Shown here: piece by piece, positions 1-9,424 of the stretch
How the letters are laid out: every line of letters starts with the position of its first letter
Numbering within the stretch: the stretch's first letter is position 1
Assembly: GCA_947168665.1 (NCBI GenBank)
Contig: CAMVMX010000017.1
Span: 1-64,000 of the forward strand
Direction of reading: 5' to 3'
Origin: an uncultured Bacteroidales bacterium
GTDB taxonomy: Bacteria > Bacteroidota > Bacteroidia > Bacteroidales > P3
Length of the DNA stretch: 64,000 bases
The notes under the pieces: generated by a model
What the model saw: only the letters and a program-made list of their open reading frames with translations
The model's database searches: none
Told to the model about the DNA's origin: nothing
Program-made: the position numbers and the translations under genes

Positions 1-490
1 CCCGTAGGGCTTTCCTCTTAATTGCAAATCCCCTCCCTACCCTCTGAATGCCCCGTAGGGGTTTTCTCTTAATCCTCACCTTCCTCTCTCCAAAATCGTC
101 ATCCCCTACGGGGAATCATTCTCCCTTACACTCTTCTACTATTAAAAGCCATCCCCTATCGGGGAATCAAACCCTTCATCTCTCCCATCTATTAAGCGGC
201 TTCTCCTATGGGTAATTGTATCCTCTTTATATCTCAATACATTCCTCACCCTGTCGTTGCCGAGCCATAGCCCGTAGGGCTTTCCTCTTAATAGCAAATC
301 CCCTCCCTACCCTCTATATACCCCGTAGGGGTTTTCTCTTAATTCTCACCTTCCTCTCTCCAAAATCGTCATCCCCTATCGGGGAATCCAGCCCTGCTCC
401 TTCCGCTACAAGATAGCCCGTAGGGCTTTCCTCTTAATAGCAAATCCCCTCCCTACCCTCTGAATACCCCGTAGGGGTTTTCTCTCAATC
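1..490. repeat. Imperfect direct repeats with short palindromes
   Basis: A unit of about 119 bp beginning CCCGTAGGGCTTTCCTCTTA occurs at 1-119, at 271-389 and in part at 417-485. Each copy carries small stem-loops of the form CCC-GTA-GGG, CCCC-GTA-GGGG and CCCC-TAYC-GGGG. Single palindromes of the same kind lie between copies (about 150-165 and 205-215). The spacing is irregular (270 and 146 bp) and there are no unique spacers of fixed length, so it is not a CRISPR array. No coding region is convincing here. It resembles a cluster of REP-like elements and probably continues to the left of the window. Confidence 0.75.
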
Positions 491-517
491 CCATATCATT
501 ATCACATCCCCCATGCA

Positions 518-1732
518 TCACAACTTGTTGTTGAACGGCTCCTCTGCCACTTTGCTGGTGCCGGCCATCACCACCTGCCGCAGCACCTCCTCCAACTGCT
601 CTCCTGCCGTCTCCCAGCTGTAGTTGTGGTGGACAAAGGCCGAGCCGCCAGCGGCCAGCTCGTCACGTCGCTCCTCATTGCGCAGCAACTCTATGATATG
701 GGCCGCAAACTCCTGGGCGCTATTGCCCACCAGCACCTCCGTGCCCTCTTCGGCATGCAACGAGTCGTTTGCTATCGAGGTGGTGACGCAGGGCAGCCCC
801 ATGGCCATAGCCTCCAGCAGCTTATTCTGCAGCCCCGACCCAGTCTGCATCGGGGCGGCGAAGATGCGGGCAGAGGCGTAACACTCGCGTATGTCGTCCA
901 CATATCCGCTCACCGTCACCCGCTCGCCCGCCAGCTTGCTGACCTTATGTTTCGGGTAGGCTCCGGCCAACAGCAGCGTGGCTTTCGGAAATTCCTCCCA
1001 CACCAGCGGCATCACCCGCTCCACCAAATATCGCGACGCATGCACATTCGGCTCATAGTGCATATTGCCGCAGAAGACGATGTCATACTTCTTCTCCCGC
1101 TCCAGGGGCTTGAAATAGTCAAAGTCCACCCCGTTGGGGATAACGTGAATATCGCCGTTCTTGCGGTGGGGGATAGCCTCGCTGTCAGTCTCTGAAATAA
1201 TGGTGAGGGCATCGAAAATCTTGAAAGCGTTATATTCCGTCGACCGCAGCATCTTAAACTCATAGTGCAGGATATATCGCCACAGGCCGTGGGCCGTGTC
1301 CATGCGCCGCTCGGTATTCATAGAGAGCGCATCCTGAAAATCCATCACCTTGGGAACGACAGAACGGCTCACCAAAGGCATAGTACGCACCATCTGGCTG
1401 TACAGCACATCGGGACCCACCTGCTGCTCGAAACGTTTATAGCTGCGACGGGCGCGGACCGAATCCCAGAAGCCGATTTGCAGCGACTTGGTATAAAAAT
1501 AGTTGCGGACCACATTCTTGTAGTTCACCAGCCGGGGCGAATGCACCACCCTGATGTCGCGGCAATAAGGCTTCAGCATTTCGATGCACTCAGGCTTCAC
1601 CTCGCTGTGCGACACGCAAAAGAGGTACACCTCGTTATGTTTGGCCAATTCCTTTATCTGATAGAAAGCGCGTAGCTTGTCGCCCTTCTCAAGCGGATAG
1701 GGAAATCGCGGCAATACGACCAATATCTTCAT
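518..1732 (-). CDS. Glycosyltransferase family 4 protein
   Basis: 404 aa, probably a GT-B-fold transferase that moves a sugar from a nucleotide donor onto a cell-envelope glycan; donor and acceptor cannot be read from the sequence. The N-terminal half starts MKILVVLPRFPYPLEKGDKL, the usual first Rossmann strand and glycine/lysine loop. The C-terminal half has DIVFCGNMHYEPN (about 215-227) and the family-typical NKLLEAMAMGLPCVTTS (about 305-321), whose Glu contacts the donor. The family resembles glycosyltransferases found with PEP-CTERM/exosortase loci, but no such locus is visible here. It stands 81 bp downstream of the topoisomerase gene on the same strand and may be co-transcribed with it. 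Confidence 0.85.
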   Translation of the reverse strand: MKILVVLPRFPYPLEKGDKLRAFYQIKELAKHNEVYLFCVSHSEVKPECIEMLKPYCRDIRVVHSPRLVNYKNVVRNYFYTKSLQIGFWDSVRARRSYKRFEQQVGPDVLYSQMVRTMPLVSRSVVPKVMDFQDALSMNTERRMDTAHGLWRYILHYEFKMLRSTEYNAFKIFDALTIISETDSEAIPHRKNGDIHVIPNGVDFDYFKPLEREKKYDIVFCGNMHYEPNVHASRYLVERVMPLVWEEFPKATLLLAGAYPKHKVSKLAGERVTVSGYVDDIRECYASARIFAAPMQTGSGLQNKLLEAMAMGLPCVTTSIANDSLHAEEGTEVLVGNSAQEFAAHIIELLRNEERRDELAAGGSAFVHHNYSWETAGEQLEEVLRQVVMAGTSKVAEEPFNNKL

Positions 1733-1813
1733 ATCTTTTGTAATAATATTTATTCGTTGTTGTTATTGATGTCCGACATCTTTCATGTTCAACTTTCTCC
1801 ACCTCTGTCCGAT

Positions 1814-4513
1814 TCAGAACAGCGAAGTCTGGGTGCCTTCGGCGAAGCCTTCGCGCTCCTCCTCCACCTCATTCAGGTCGTCCAGGTCGGCTTCCTCGAC
1901 GGGTTCCGGCTCCGGTTCGGGGCCGGGTTCCAGCCACTCAAACTCCTTCACCTTGGCGGTAGTGATGCGCTTGCCCTTGGCCTTGTAGCCCTTCACGGCG
2001 ATAAACTCGTCCACATTGATGTCCTCCTCCAGTATTTTCTTGCCCGACGACTCGTCGTAGCGGATGTGCAGGTTGGGATAAGTATCCATGCTGTAGCTCA
2101 CCAGCGCGTCGCCCTCGTCGATGAATGCCAGCTTCTTGTCGTTGTCCTCCGGCTGGAAGCGCTTCAGATAGTAACTGCCCGTCTCGCCTTCGCGGTACAG
2201 CGCCGTCACAATAGTGCGCGGGTTATACTTGCGTATCTCAACCAGGTCATCGTCAAAATGGGTTGACAAGTCGTGTCCCGACAGGCGCATGTAGCCCGAC
2301 TGGGTGAGGGTGAACACCCGGTCCTTGCCCGAGAAGCGCCCCAGCAGAGTGCCGGCGCCGTTCACGTTGAGCCGTTTGACCGTGGGGTCGAACCAAATCT
2401 CACGCGCCTCGAGGGTCGACACACCTTCCCCTTTCTTGGTGATGTTGCGCACCGCGTTGCGCGTCAGTATATTGCCCATCGCCTTCCGTCCCTTGATGGC
2501 CAGCTTGGCAAAGTCGAAGTCGAAACTCACCTTCTTCAGCTTGGCCTTTGTGGCGTGGTGGACAGTAATCACCTCCGCCTCGCCGTTGGGGTTGGCCGTG
2601 AAGTAGAGAATCTTGGTGCCCTTGGTGCCCTGAGTGAGGTTATACTCCGTGTCGCGGGTCACGCCCACCACGGCAAACCGTTTCACAAAGGCGTAGCCCA
2701 TAGCCCCGTCGCGGTACACCATGTTGTACACCGTGCGGTCGTCGCGCTTGCGGAAAAGGCCTATATACAACAACTCCTTGCACTGCGGCGAACCCACAAA
2801 AGCCTTCTCCTGCACCTTAGTCACAATCATCGTGCCGTCGGTGCGGAACACGATGAGGTCATCCATCATCGAGCAGTCGAAAGCATACTCTGCCCCGTCG
2901 TCCTTCTTCATGGCCGTTCCGGCAAAGCCCGTGGCCATGTTCACATACAGCTTCTCGTTGGCCACAGCCACGTTGGCGGCCTGGATGTCCTCGAAATTGC
3001 GTATCTCCGTCTTGCGCTCGCGCCCTTTGCCATAGGTGTCGAGAATATGCTGGAAATAGTTGATGGCGTATTCAGTGAGGTGAGCCAGATGGTTCTTGGT
3101 CTCCTCGATGTCCACATCGATGCTGGCAATCTCCTGCTCGGCCTTCTTGATGTCGAACTTCGAGATTTTGCGCACGGGCTTTTCGCACAGCTTCAGCACA
3201 TGGTCGCGCGTGATTTCCTTGCGGAACAGTTGGCGGTAAGGGTCAAATCCGCGCTCTATGCCTGTCACCTGGTCGTCCCATGTGTCAAAATCGTGTCGTT
3301 CCAGCACTTTATAAATCCCTTTTTCAAAAAATATCTTTTCCAACGACACCCAGTGCCAGCGGTCCTCCAACTCGGCCAGCAGGATTTCCAGCTCCTGGCG
3401 CAGGAGGTCCTTGGTGCGCAAAGTAGAGTGGCGCAAGATGTCGCTTGCCGTCATAAACACCGGCTTGTTGTCCACAATGACGCACGTCTGCGGCGAGAAA
3501 GTAATCTGGCAGTTGGTGAAAGCATAAAGCGCGTCAATCATTTGGTCCGGCGAAATGCCGGCAGGCAGATAACACACTATCTCCACTTCGGCGGCGGTGT
3601 TGTCGTCCACCTTCTTAATCTTGATTTTGCCCTTCTCGTTGGCTTTCAGTATGCTTTCAATCAACACATCGGTGGTCACGGTATACGGCACCTCGGTGAT
3701 GACAATAGCCTTGCGCTTCTCGTCGTAGTGCATCTTGGCCCTGATGCGCAGGCGGCCACCCAGCGCGGCGTCGTTATACTTGGACACATCGATAAGCCCA
3801 CCCGTGGGGAAATCGGGGTAAATCTCAAAAGGCTCGTCGCGCAGCACGTGGATGCTGGCTTCAATCAACTCGCAGAAGTTGTAGGGCATGATGACCGACG
3901 TCAGCGTCACGGCAATGCCCTTGGTACCCTGGGCCAGCAGCAGCGGGAACTTGATGGGGAGCGACACCGGCTCCTGCTTGCGGCCGTCATAGCTCGGCTT
4001 CCACTGGGTGGTCTTGGCGTTGAACACCACCTCTTTGGCAAATTTCGACAGGCGCGCCTCGATGTAACGGCCGGCGGCCGCGCCGTCGCCCGTCAGTATG
4101 TTGCCCCAGTTTCCCTGGCAGTCTATCAGCAGGTTCTTCTGCCCCAGGTTGACAAGCGCGTCGTTGATAGAGGCATCGCCGTGGGGATGGTACAGCATTG
4201 TCGTACCCACGATGTTGGCCACTTTGGTGAACCGTCCGTCGTCGGTCTCCTTCATGGCGTGGAGTATGCGGCGCTGCACCGGCTTCAGTCCGTCGTCGAT
4301 GTCCGGCACCGACCGCTCCAATATCACATCGGAGGCATAGTCAATCCAATAGTCGCGAAACATTCCATTGAGCGAAAGCGTGGTGCCTTCGCCCTGCGGC
4401 TCAAGATCCTGCGGCGCGGCCACATGCTCCAGCTCCTCCTGTCCAGCGGCCTGTGTCTCACCGCTTTCGGCGGCCAGTCCTTGTTCTTCAGGTGATAGAT
4501 GCTCTTCGTCCAT
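1814..4513 (-). CDS. parC: DNA topoisomerase IV / gyrase subunit A
   Basis: 899 aa. Breakage-reunion subunit of a type IIA topoisomerase, which passes one DNA duplex through another to decatenate or relax the chromosome. The winged-helix block has YHPHGDASINDALVNLGQ (about 108-125), and the active-site tyrosine sits in AAAGRYIEARL (about Y150). A coiled-coil tower and a C-terminal beta-propeller (about 500-850) follow. An acidic 45-residue N-terminal extension precedes the core, and the C-terminus is Glu/Pro-rich. The propeller does not show a clear gyrase GyrA box, so topoisomerase IV is favoured; Bacteroidota genomes usually carry this longer ParC-like form. The parE partner is not in the window. 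A -7 element lies 18 bp upstream. Confidence 0.9.
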   Translation of the reverse strand: MDEEHLSPEEQGLAAESGETQAAGQEELEHVAAPQDLEPQGEGTTLSLNGMFRDYWIDYASDVILERSVPDIDDGLKPVQRRILHAMKETDDGRFTKVANIVGTTMLYHPHGDASINDALVNLGQKNLLIDCQGNWGNILTGDGAAAGRYIEARLSKFAKEVVFNAKTTQWKPSYDGRKQEPVSLPIKFPLLLAQGTKGIAVTLTSVIMPYNFCELIEASIHVLRDEPFEIYPDFPTGGLIDVSKYNDAALGGRLRIRAKMHYDEKRKAIVITEVPYTVTTDVLIESILKANEKGKIKIKKVDDNTAAEVEIVCYLPAGISPDQMIDALYAFTNCQITFSPQTCVIVDNKPVFMTASDILRHSTLRTKDLLRQELEILLAELEDRWHWVSLEKIFFEKGIYKVLERHDFDTWDDQVTGIERGFDPYRQLFRKEITRDHVLKLCEKPVRKISKFDIKKAEQEIASIDVDIEETKNHLAHLTEYAINYFQHILDTYGKGRERKTEIRNFEDIQAANVAVANEKLYVNMATGFAGTAMKKDDGAEYAFDCSMMDDLIVFRTDGTMIVTKVQEKAFVGSPQCKELLYIGLFRKRDDRTVYNMVYRDGAMGYAFVKRFAVVGVTRDTEYNLTQGTKGTKILYFTANPNGEAEVITVHHATKAKLKKVSFDFDFAKLAIKGRKAMGNILTRNAVRNITKKGEGVSTLEAREIWFDPTVKRLNVNGAGTLLGRFSGKDRVFTLTQSGYMRLSGHDLSTHFDDDLVEIRKYNPRTIVTALYREGETGSYYLKRFQPEDNDKKLAFIDEGDALVSYSMDTYPNLHIRYDESSGKKILEEDINVDEFIAVKGYKAKGKRITTAKVKEFEWLEPGPEPEPEPVEEADLDDLNEVEEEREGFAEGTQTSLF

Positions 4514-4530
4514 AATATAGTTTTAAATTG

Positions 4531-4538
4531 CAAAGATA
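4531..4538 (-). promoter_or_regulatory. Bacteroidota -7 element (parC)
   Basis: The minus strand reads TATCTTTG followed by C, matching TAnnTTTG, 18 bp before the parC start codon. Confidence 0.6.
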
Positions 4539-4927
4539 CGGATTATTTCTGACATCACCGCCCAACCGCGCCACAAATTATCAACAATCTTTCTCACCGC
4601 CCGGCGCAAGGCTCCCCCACCCTGCGCCTACGGAATGCCCACGGCCCGCAGGGCCGCAGCCTTCCCCCGCCCATGAGTAAAGGACGACCTGTTGTTTCTG
4701 GGGCTACAATATTTCGCTCTCGGCCCGTTCCCTCGACGTCATTTTTACCTCATTTGTCCGTCACTTCATCCTCCGCCGCCCGAACAACTGGGAGGTGCGG
4801 TGTGCCGCGGTGGCGGCAGTCGGGCGAGGGAAGATCGGCAGTAGAGCCATACATGAAGTATTGCTCAAAGCGAAAACTTCTATCAACATGATTGACAAAA
4901 GTATATCGCTGCATGATTAACAAGAAA
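4539..4927. other. Intergenic stretch without a recognisable gene
   Basis: About 390 bp between the radical SAM gene and parC, both on the minus strand. Small open frames exist but have no family resemblance and no clear ribosome site. No tRNA, strong terminator or repeat was seen. Confidence 0.5.
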
Positions 4928-6742
4928 TCAGCGTTGCGGCCTGCGGCGGGGAGCGGGGCTGGAATAGCCTATCAACTTGGGGATGTAGGAGTCGAGGTGA
5001 TGGTTGTGGAGCGCCTGGCGGATGGCGGGCTGGAGTTCTTTCTTGTAGTAGAAGAACATCAGGTTTTGCGCCTTTTTCTCAGCCGGGTCGGTAGCCACGT
5101 AGATGGGCTGCATGGTTTCGGGGTTGATGCCGGTATAGTACATCTCGGTGCTGAGGGTCATGGGGGTTGGGGTGAAATCCTGTATCTGCTCTAAGCGGTA
5201 GCCGAGGCGCTTCATCTCGACGGCCAGGTCGGCCATCTCCTTGAGGCCGCACCCTGGATGGGAGCTGATAAAGTAAGGGATGAGTTGGTATCTAAACCCG
5301 GCCTGCCTACAGATGGCGTCGAAGCGGCTTTTGGTTTCGAGAAACAGCTCGAATGATGGTTTTCGCATCAGCGACAGTACTTTGGAGCTTGTGTGTTCAG
5401 GCGCCACTTTAAGTCGTCCGCTGACGTGGTGGAGTACCACCTGGCGGAAATAGTCCCAGCCGCCGTTCCGCTCGGTGAAAAGGTCGCAGCGGATGCCGCT
5501 GCCGATATAGACATGCTTGATGCCGGGGAGGGCGGCCACTTTGGCGTAGAGGTCGAGCAGGGGCCGGTGGTCGGACTGGAGGTTGGGGCAGATGGCGGGC
5601 TGGATGCAGCTGTAGCGGGCGCAGCGGCGGCACTGGTCGGGGTTACGTCCCGCCATGCGGTACATGTTGGCCGAGGGACCGCCGAGGTCGGTGACGACTC
5701 CGTTGAAGTCGTCGCGCTGGATGAGGGTGTTGACTTCGGCCATGATGGAACGCTCCGACCGGCTGGCTATCTGTTTGCCTTGGTGGGCGGAGATGGTGCA
5801 GAAGGAGCAGCCGCCAAAGCATCCGCGATGGATGTTGACGGAGTTTTTGATCATCTCGTAGGCTGGTACGACGCCGCGCTTTTTGTATTTGGGGTGAGGC
5901 AGACGGGTGTAGGGCAGGTCGAAACTGGCATCGATTTCGGCGGTGGTCATGGGGGGCTCGGGAGGGGTGACGACGACCCAGCGGTCGGCATGACGCTGCA
6001 CGAGGGTGGCGCACTCTATCTTGTTGCTTTCGCGCTCGATGATGTGGTAGTTCTCGGCCTCGGCGCGCTTGCTGCGCTGGCATTCCTCATAGCTGTGCAG
6101 CTCGATGCAGTTTTGCAGCCCGTCAAGCGAGTCGGCGCGATAGGCCACCTGCGGCAGCGCGTGGAGGGCGGCGAGGGGCTGGCCCTCAGCCAGGAGGGCG
6201 GCGATTTTGAGGGTGGTGCGCTCGCCCATGCCGTAGTTGAGGAGGTCGGCGGGGGTGTCGGCCAGGATGCTGGGAAAGAGGCGGTCGTCCCAATAGTCGT
6301 AGTGGGCCAGGCGGCGCATGGAGGCCTCGATACCGGCGATGACCACCGGCACGGAGGGATAGAGCTGCTTGAGGATGCGCGAGTAGACATAGGTGGCCCG
6401 GTCGGGACGGAAGCCGGACTGGCCGCCGGGGGTGTAGGCATCGTCGTGGCGCAGACGGCGGGCGGCGGTATAGTGGTTGACCATGCTGTCCATGGCTCCG
6501 CTGGTGACGCCAAAAAAGAGCTGTGGAGCGCCAAATTTGTGGAAATCGCGCAGGTCGTCGCGCCAGTTGGGCTGGGGGATGATGGCCACACGGTAGCCCG
6601 CAGCCTCAAGGGTGCGCCCAATGACGGCGGTGCCGAAGGCGGGGTGGTCCACGTACGCGTCGCCCGTGACCAGCACCACGTCCACGGCATCCCATCCAAG
6701 ACGCTTTACTTCATCCAGTGTTATGGGCAGGAATTGAGGCAC
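4928..6742 (-). CDS. YgiQ family radical SAM protein
   Basis: 604 aa. The family has an N-terminal domain of cobalamin-binding type followed by a radical SAM barrel; its reaction is not established. The cluster-binding motif is CFGGCSFCTI (about 305-314), the CxxxCxxC that holds the 4Fe-4S cluster. A second Cys-rich segment, CRRCARYSCIQPAICPN, lies about 50-70 residues later. The N-terminus PQFLPITLDEVKRLGWDAVDVVLVTGDAYVDHPAFG is characteristic of the family. The C-terminus ends SSPAPRRRPQR. It lies 38 bp downstream of ptuB on the same strand, so it may be transcribed from the Septu operon, although it is an ordinary chromosomal gene elsewhere. Confidence 0.9.
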   Translation of the reverse strand: MPQFLPITLDEVKRLGWDAVDVVLVTGDAYVDHPAFGTAVIGRTLEAAGYRVAIIPQPNWRDDLRDFHKFGAPQLFFGVTSGAMDSMVNHYTAARRLRHDDAYTPGGQSGFRPDRATYVYSRILKQLYPSVPVVIAGIEASMRRLAHYDYWDDRLFPSILADTPADLLNYGMGERTTLKIAALLAEGQPLAALHALPQVAYRADSLDGLQNCIELHSYEECQRSKRAEAENYHIIERESNKIECATLVQRHADRWVVVTPPEPPMTTAEIDASFDLPYTRLPHPKYKKRGVVPAYEMIKNSVNIHRGCFGGCSFCTISAHQGKQIASRSERSIMAEVNTLIQRDDFNGVVTDLGGPSANMYRMAGRNPDQCRRCARYSCIQPAICPNLQSDHRPLLDLYAKVAALPGIKHVYIGSGIRCDLFTERNGGWDYFRQVVLHHVSGRLKVAPEHTSSKVLSLMRKPSFELFLETKSRFDAICRQAGFRYQLIPYFISSHPGCGLKEMADLAVEMKRLGYRLEQIQDFTPTPMTLSTEMYYTGINPETMQPIYVATDPAEKKAQNLMFFYYKKELQPAIRQALHNHHLDSYIPKLIGYSSPAPRRRPQR

Positions 6743-6780
6743 GTTTTTATTGTTTTAAAGGATTATGCGAGAAGTGATTA

Positions 6781-7422
6781 TTATTGCTTGTTCCATGCCA
6801 TAGCGTCACCGAAAACGGCAAATAGCTCTGGGTTATCTTTAATAATCCAATACTTAAAACCAAGAAGTTCTTTATCGATACCCAACTCCTCCCTCACAGC
6901 ATTTTCTGTCGAAGGATTCCGTTGACACAGATAAGCATTTATAATAACTTGGAAATCATAAACAGCCGAAATGATATATTCGATAAAATGCTCTTCTTTG
7001 GTGTTTCGGAATGGTTTTGTGCCATTATGAAGACGAGACAAAAAATCAACGGACTTTCGATGGGCTTCGTCATCGGAGGTGGCCACAAACATGGCTTGCT
7101 TGTTCGAGTAATCAATACGCTGTTCTATCTCATCTTCAATATTAACAGCCAAAGGGTTTAGAATATTGTCGTAAGCATCAGACTTTCTGCCATTGCAATA
7201 GCTACAACCCAAAAGCAAGTTATCCCAAATCTGTTTCAAATGAGGATTGTTCCTTTGGCTTTTTAAGTGTTCAACTTGAAAATCGGTACCACAAACTCGC
7301 TCACAAAGGTAGCATTTGTTATACTGATCAGCATCCAACTGACTCTTCACATCCTCACCATCGTACCTCTGGGTCGAAGACAATGAATGAGGTGGGACGG
7401 CACTTTTCCTAACTCTGATCAT
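6781..7422 (-). CDS. ptuB: Septu system HNH nuclease PtuB
   Basis: 213 aa. Nuclease partner of the Septu antiphage system, which acts with the ATPase PtuA. The HNH core is visible: CYLC (C37, C40), the HNH histidine in FQVEHLKSQRNNPHLKQIWDN (H52), and CSYCNGRKS (C73, C76), which gives a zinc-stabilised beta-beta-alpha metal finger. The start codon overlaps the ptuA stop codon by one base (TAATG), a sign of translational coupling. Base composition is AT-richer than the flanking radical SAM gene, suggesting acquisition by transfer. Some retrons also use PtuAB effectors, but no reverse transcriptase or msr-like gene is next to it, so stand-alone Septu is the better reading. Confidence 0.85.
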   Translation of the reverse strand: MIRVRKSAVPPHSLSSTQRYDGEDVKSQLDADQYNKCYLCERVCGTDFQVEHLKSQRNNPHLKQIWDNLLLGCSYCNGRKSDAYDNILNPLAVNIEDEIEQRIDYSNKQAMFVATSDDEAHRKSVDFLSRLHNGTKPFRNTKEEHFIEYIISAVYDFQVIINAYLCQRNPSTENAVREELGIDKELLGFKYWIIKDNPELFAVFGDAMAWNKQ

Positions 7423-8612
7423 TATTGCAAAGTCATTAGTTTGTCAGCATATTGAATAGAAAGCCTCTTATACTCGCCTACGATGAGTGGCGACACCACT
7501 TCTGGAATCTTCTCAAAGTCTTCCTTCAGATTCTTTATCTTAATCCTGTCGGCCTCTGACCATTGGGCTTTTTCGAGAAGACGGCGGAAATCGTTGAGCC
7601 GCATTTCGGAATAGCTGGAAGGGGACTTAACACCAAAATAGCCTTCGGCTAAAGCTTCGTAAGAATATTCTGTCAGATTAGAAATGACTTCCTGGTGTTC
7701 GAGGTCGTAGGCCACAGCATTGGGCATGGAACTGAGGACAAATGGAGAGTGGGTGGTGACAATGAATTGAATGTTTGGAAATACACCTGTCAAAAAAGGC
7801 ATAATCATCTTTTGAAGGCTCAAGTGTAGATGAGTTTCTATTTCATCAATGAGGACGATGCCTTCTTTAGTAAATACATCAGACAACTTGCCTTGTTTGT
7901 GCATTCGGAGTATCAAGTCGGCAACAATATTCAGGGCTGCTTTGTAGCCGTCGGACATTTCATTGAACCCAAAGGTTTGACCCTTGGTACTGACGTTAAA
8001 CAAATAACTGTCTTGCTGCGAGAATTGCAGGGTTAGCTCTTTGTCTTCAAATAGCTCGCGGAGCAGGCCCTCGAAAGTGCTGAACCAAGATTTGATTTCG
8101 GACGCCCTTTGGGTATCTTTATTGCTGATTGCCAAAAGTTCCTGGAACTTCAGATCAACAAGGAAGTTAATGAATTGCTCGGAGGAATTGTGACGAATAT
8201 CATCGGTTACAACAACGGGTTTTTGCGGCGACACAGGCTCAACCATTTTGAAACTCCTATCTGCCTGATAATAAGCCATCACAAAGTCCCCCAAACAGAA
8301 AGCCTCAGAAATATGTCTTGAATTAAAAATATAACAATGTACACTACTTTGTTTACTAGAGACTTGAATCTCTTCAACAGATTGTCCTAATGGAATGGAT
8401 TGTGCAAATGAGATTGCAGAAGGATGATCCGGATCAAAACGATCTGCCAATAATTGCAAGAGGTCAGACATTATTTGTAACAGCACAGTTTTCCCACTCC
8501 CGTTTTTACCCGTTATAATTAGGTGAGGGTATGCACTGTCAGGTATTGATATCTCAAGGTCTTTGAGATGAAAGAGCCTATCAATTATTATTTTGCGGAC
8601 AAAGTGGTTCAT
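7422..8612 (-). CDS. ptuA: Septu system AAA ATPase PtuA
   Basis: 396 aa. SMC/OLD-like ATPase of the Septu defence system, thought to form a complex with PtuB and control its nuclease activity. Walker A is TGKNGSGKT (about 34-42). The signature region is GFNEMSDGYKAALNI (about 217-231). Walker B is VLIDEIETHLH (about 251-261), followed by the switch histidine in FIVTTHSPFVLSSM. This is the layout of AAA_15/AAA_21-type ATPases. It is first in the operon and overlaps ptuB by one base. Composition is AT-rich compared with neighbours. Other OLD-type or Gabija-like ATPases share these motifs, but the adjacent HNH partner makes Septu the best call. Confidence 0.85.
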   Translation of the reverse strand: MNHFVRKIIIDRLFHLKDLEISIPDSAYPHLIITGKNGSGKTVLLQIMSDLLQLLADRFDPDHPSAISFAQSIPLGQSVEEIQVSSKQSSVHCYIFNSRHISEAFCLGDFVMAYYQADRSFKMVEPVSPQKPVVVTDDIRHNSSEQFINFLVDLKFQELLAISNKDTQRASEIKSWFSTFEGLLRELFEDKELTLQFSQQDSYLFNVSTKGQTFGFNEMSDGYKAALNIVADLILRMHKQGKLSDVFTKEGIVLIDEIETHLHLSLQKMIMPFLTGVFPNIQFIVTTHSPFVLSSMPNAVAYDLEHQEVISNLTEYSYEALAEGYFGVKSPSSYSEMRLNDFRRLLEKAQWSEADRIKIKNLKEDFEKIPEVVSPLIVGEYKRLSIQYADKLMTLQ

Positions 8613-8671
8613 AGGTATAGTAATGTTACTCTGAAGGTATTTATGTTCAAAGCTTATGGCTTGATCATCCT

Positions 8672-9391
8672 TTAAAACCTATAGTTCACACCTACCGAGA
8701 AGCTGAGGCGGTCGTAGTTGAAGTAGTTGTTGTCGAAAGCCCATTGTGTGAGATAGGTGTAGCCGAGGTTGAAGGAGAATTTCAGTTTGGAGAATCCGAA
8801 CCGGAACATCAGCTGGGGCTGAATCAGGAAGCTGGGGTCGGCATAGGACGAGGTCTCTTGGGAGAGGCCTTCGGCAAGGTACTCCGTTTGCTTGAAGTTG
8901 GGTGTCAGGTAGCCGCCTTTAAGTCCGAGTCCCATATCGATATGTCCGTCGGCCAGATCGGCCAGGCCAAGGTTTATCTGTCCGAAATAGAGGTTGTAGT
9001 TGCCGTCGATCTGATAGTTGCGATTGATGCTGGATTCAGTGCTGTCGATCAGCGACCGGCCATGGCCGTAGCCGAGGTAGCCCTCAACAACAAAGTTGCC
9101 GGAGGTGAACCATGTGCCTGCGGCGCCCTGGAAATAGTAGTAGTGAGGCGATGTGAAGCTGGCGGCGGCTTGAACGCCCACATGGTTGAACGGGGCGTAG
9201 GAGGCCGTGGCGTTGACGGCCGGGGCTGCGAAGAGCGGGGCCGAGAGGGATGCCGACGCGTCCAGTTGGAGTTGGCCGCGCTGGTGGAGCAGGGGGATGT
9301 CGACATTGTGGGGGTGATATACCACACACGAGGTGACGAGAAATGTTGCCAACAAGGGCAATGTGAATAAGATAGACCGATTTTTGCGCAT
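8672..9391 (-). CDS. Outer-membrane beta-barrel lipoprotein
   Basis: 239 aa. The start MRKNRSILFTLPLLATFLVTSCVVYHP gives a lipoprotein signal with a lipobox cysteine near residue 22. An upstream in-frame ATG would add an improbable Pro-rich tail, so it was not used. The rest alternates short hydrophobic/aromatic strands (GYLGYGHG, NLYFGQINLGLADL, IQPQLMFRFGFSKLKFSFNLGYTY) and ends with the barrel-type terminal strand LSFSVGVNYRF. This suggests a small beta-barrel attached to the outer membrane. No specific family is recognised. Confidence 0.7.
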   Translation of the reverse strand: MRKNRSILFTLPLLATFLVTSCVVYHPHNVDIPLLHQRGQLQLDASASLSAPLFAAPAVNATASYAPFNHVGVQAAASFTSPHYYYFQGAAGTWFTSGNFVVEGYLGYGHGRSLIDSTESSINRNYQIDGNYNLYFGQINLGLADLADGHIDMGLGLKGGYLTPNFKQTEYLAEGLSQETSSYADPSFLIQPQLMFRFGFSKLKFSFNLGYTYLTQWAFDNNYFNYDRLSFSVGVNYRF

Positions 9392-9416
9392 AACGTTGGG
9401 TATTTTATATTGATTG

Positions 9417-9424
9417 CAAATATA
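9417..9424 (-). promoter_or_regulatory. Bacteroidota -7 element
   Basis: The minus strand reads TATATTTG followed by C, 25 bp before the barrel lipoprotein start. It matches TAnnTTTG. Confidence 0.55.

Noticed and set aside
1..490. CRISPR array
   Set aside because: Repeat length and spacing are irregular, there are no unique spacers of uniform size, and no cas gene is nearby.
2273..4495. 740-codon open frame on the plus strand opposite parC
   Set aside because: His/Leu/Val-rich shadow of a strongly conserved topoisomerase gene; no family resemblance.
4673..4891. Small gene in the gap upstream of the radical SAM gene
   Set aside because: No family resemblance, no credible ribosome site, and composition unlike coding sequence.
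6781..8612. Retron with PtuAB effector
   Set aside because: No reverse transcriptase or msr/msd-like element within several kilobases.
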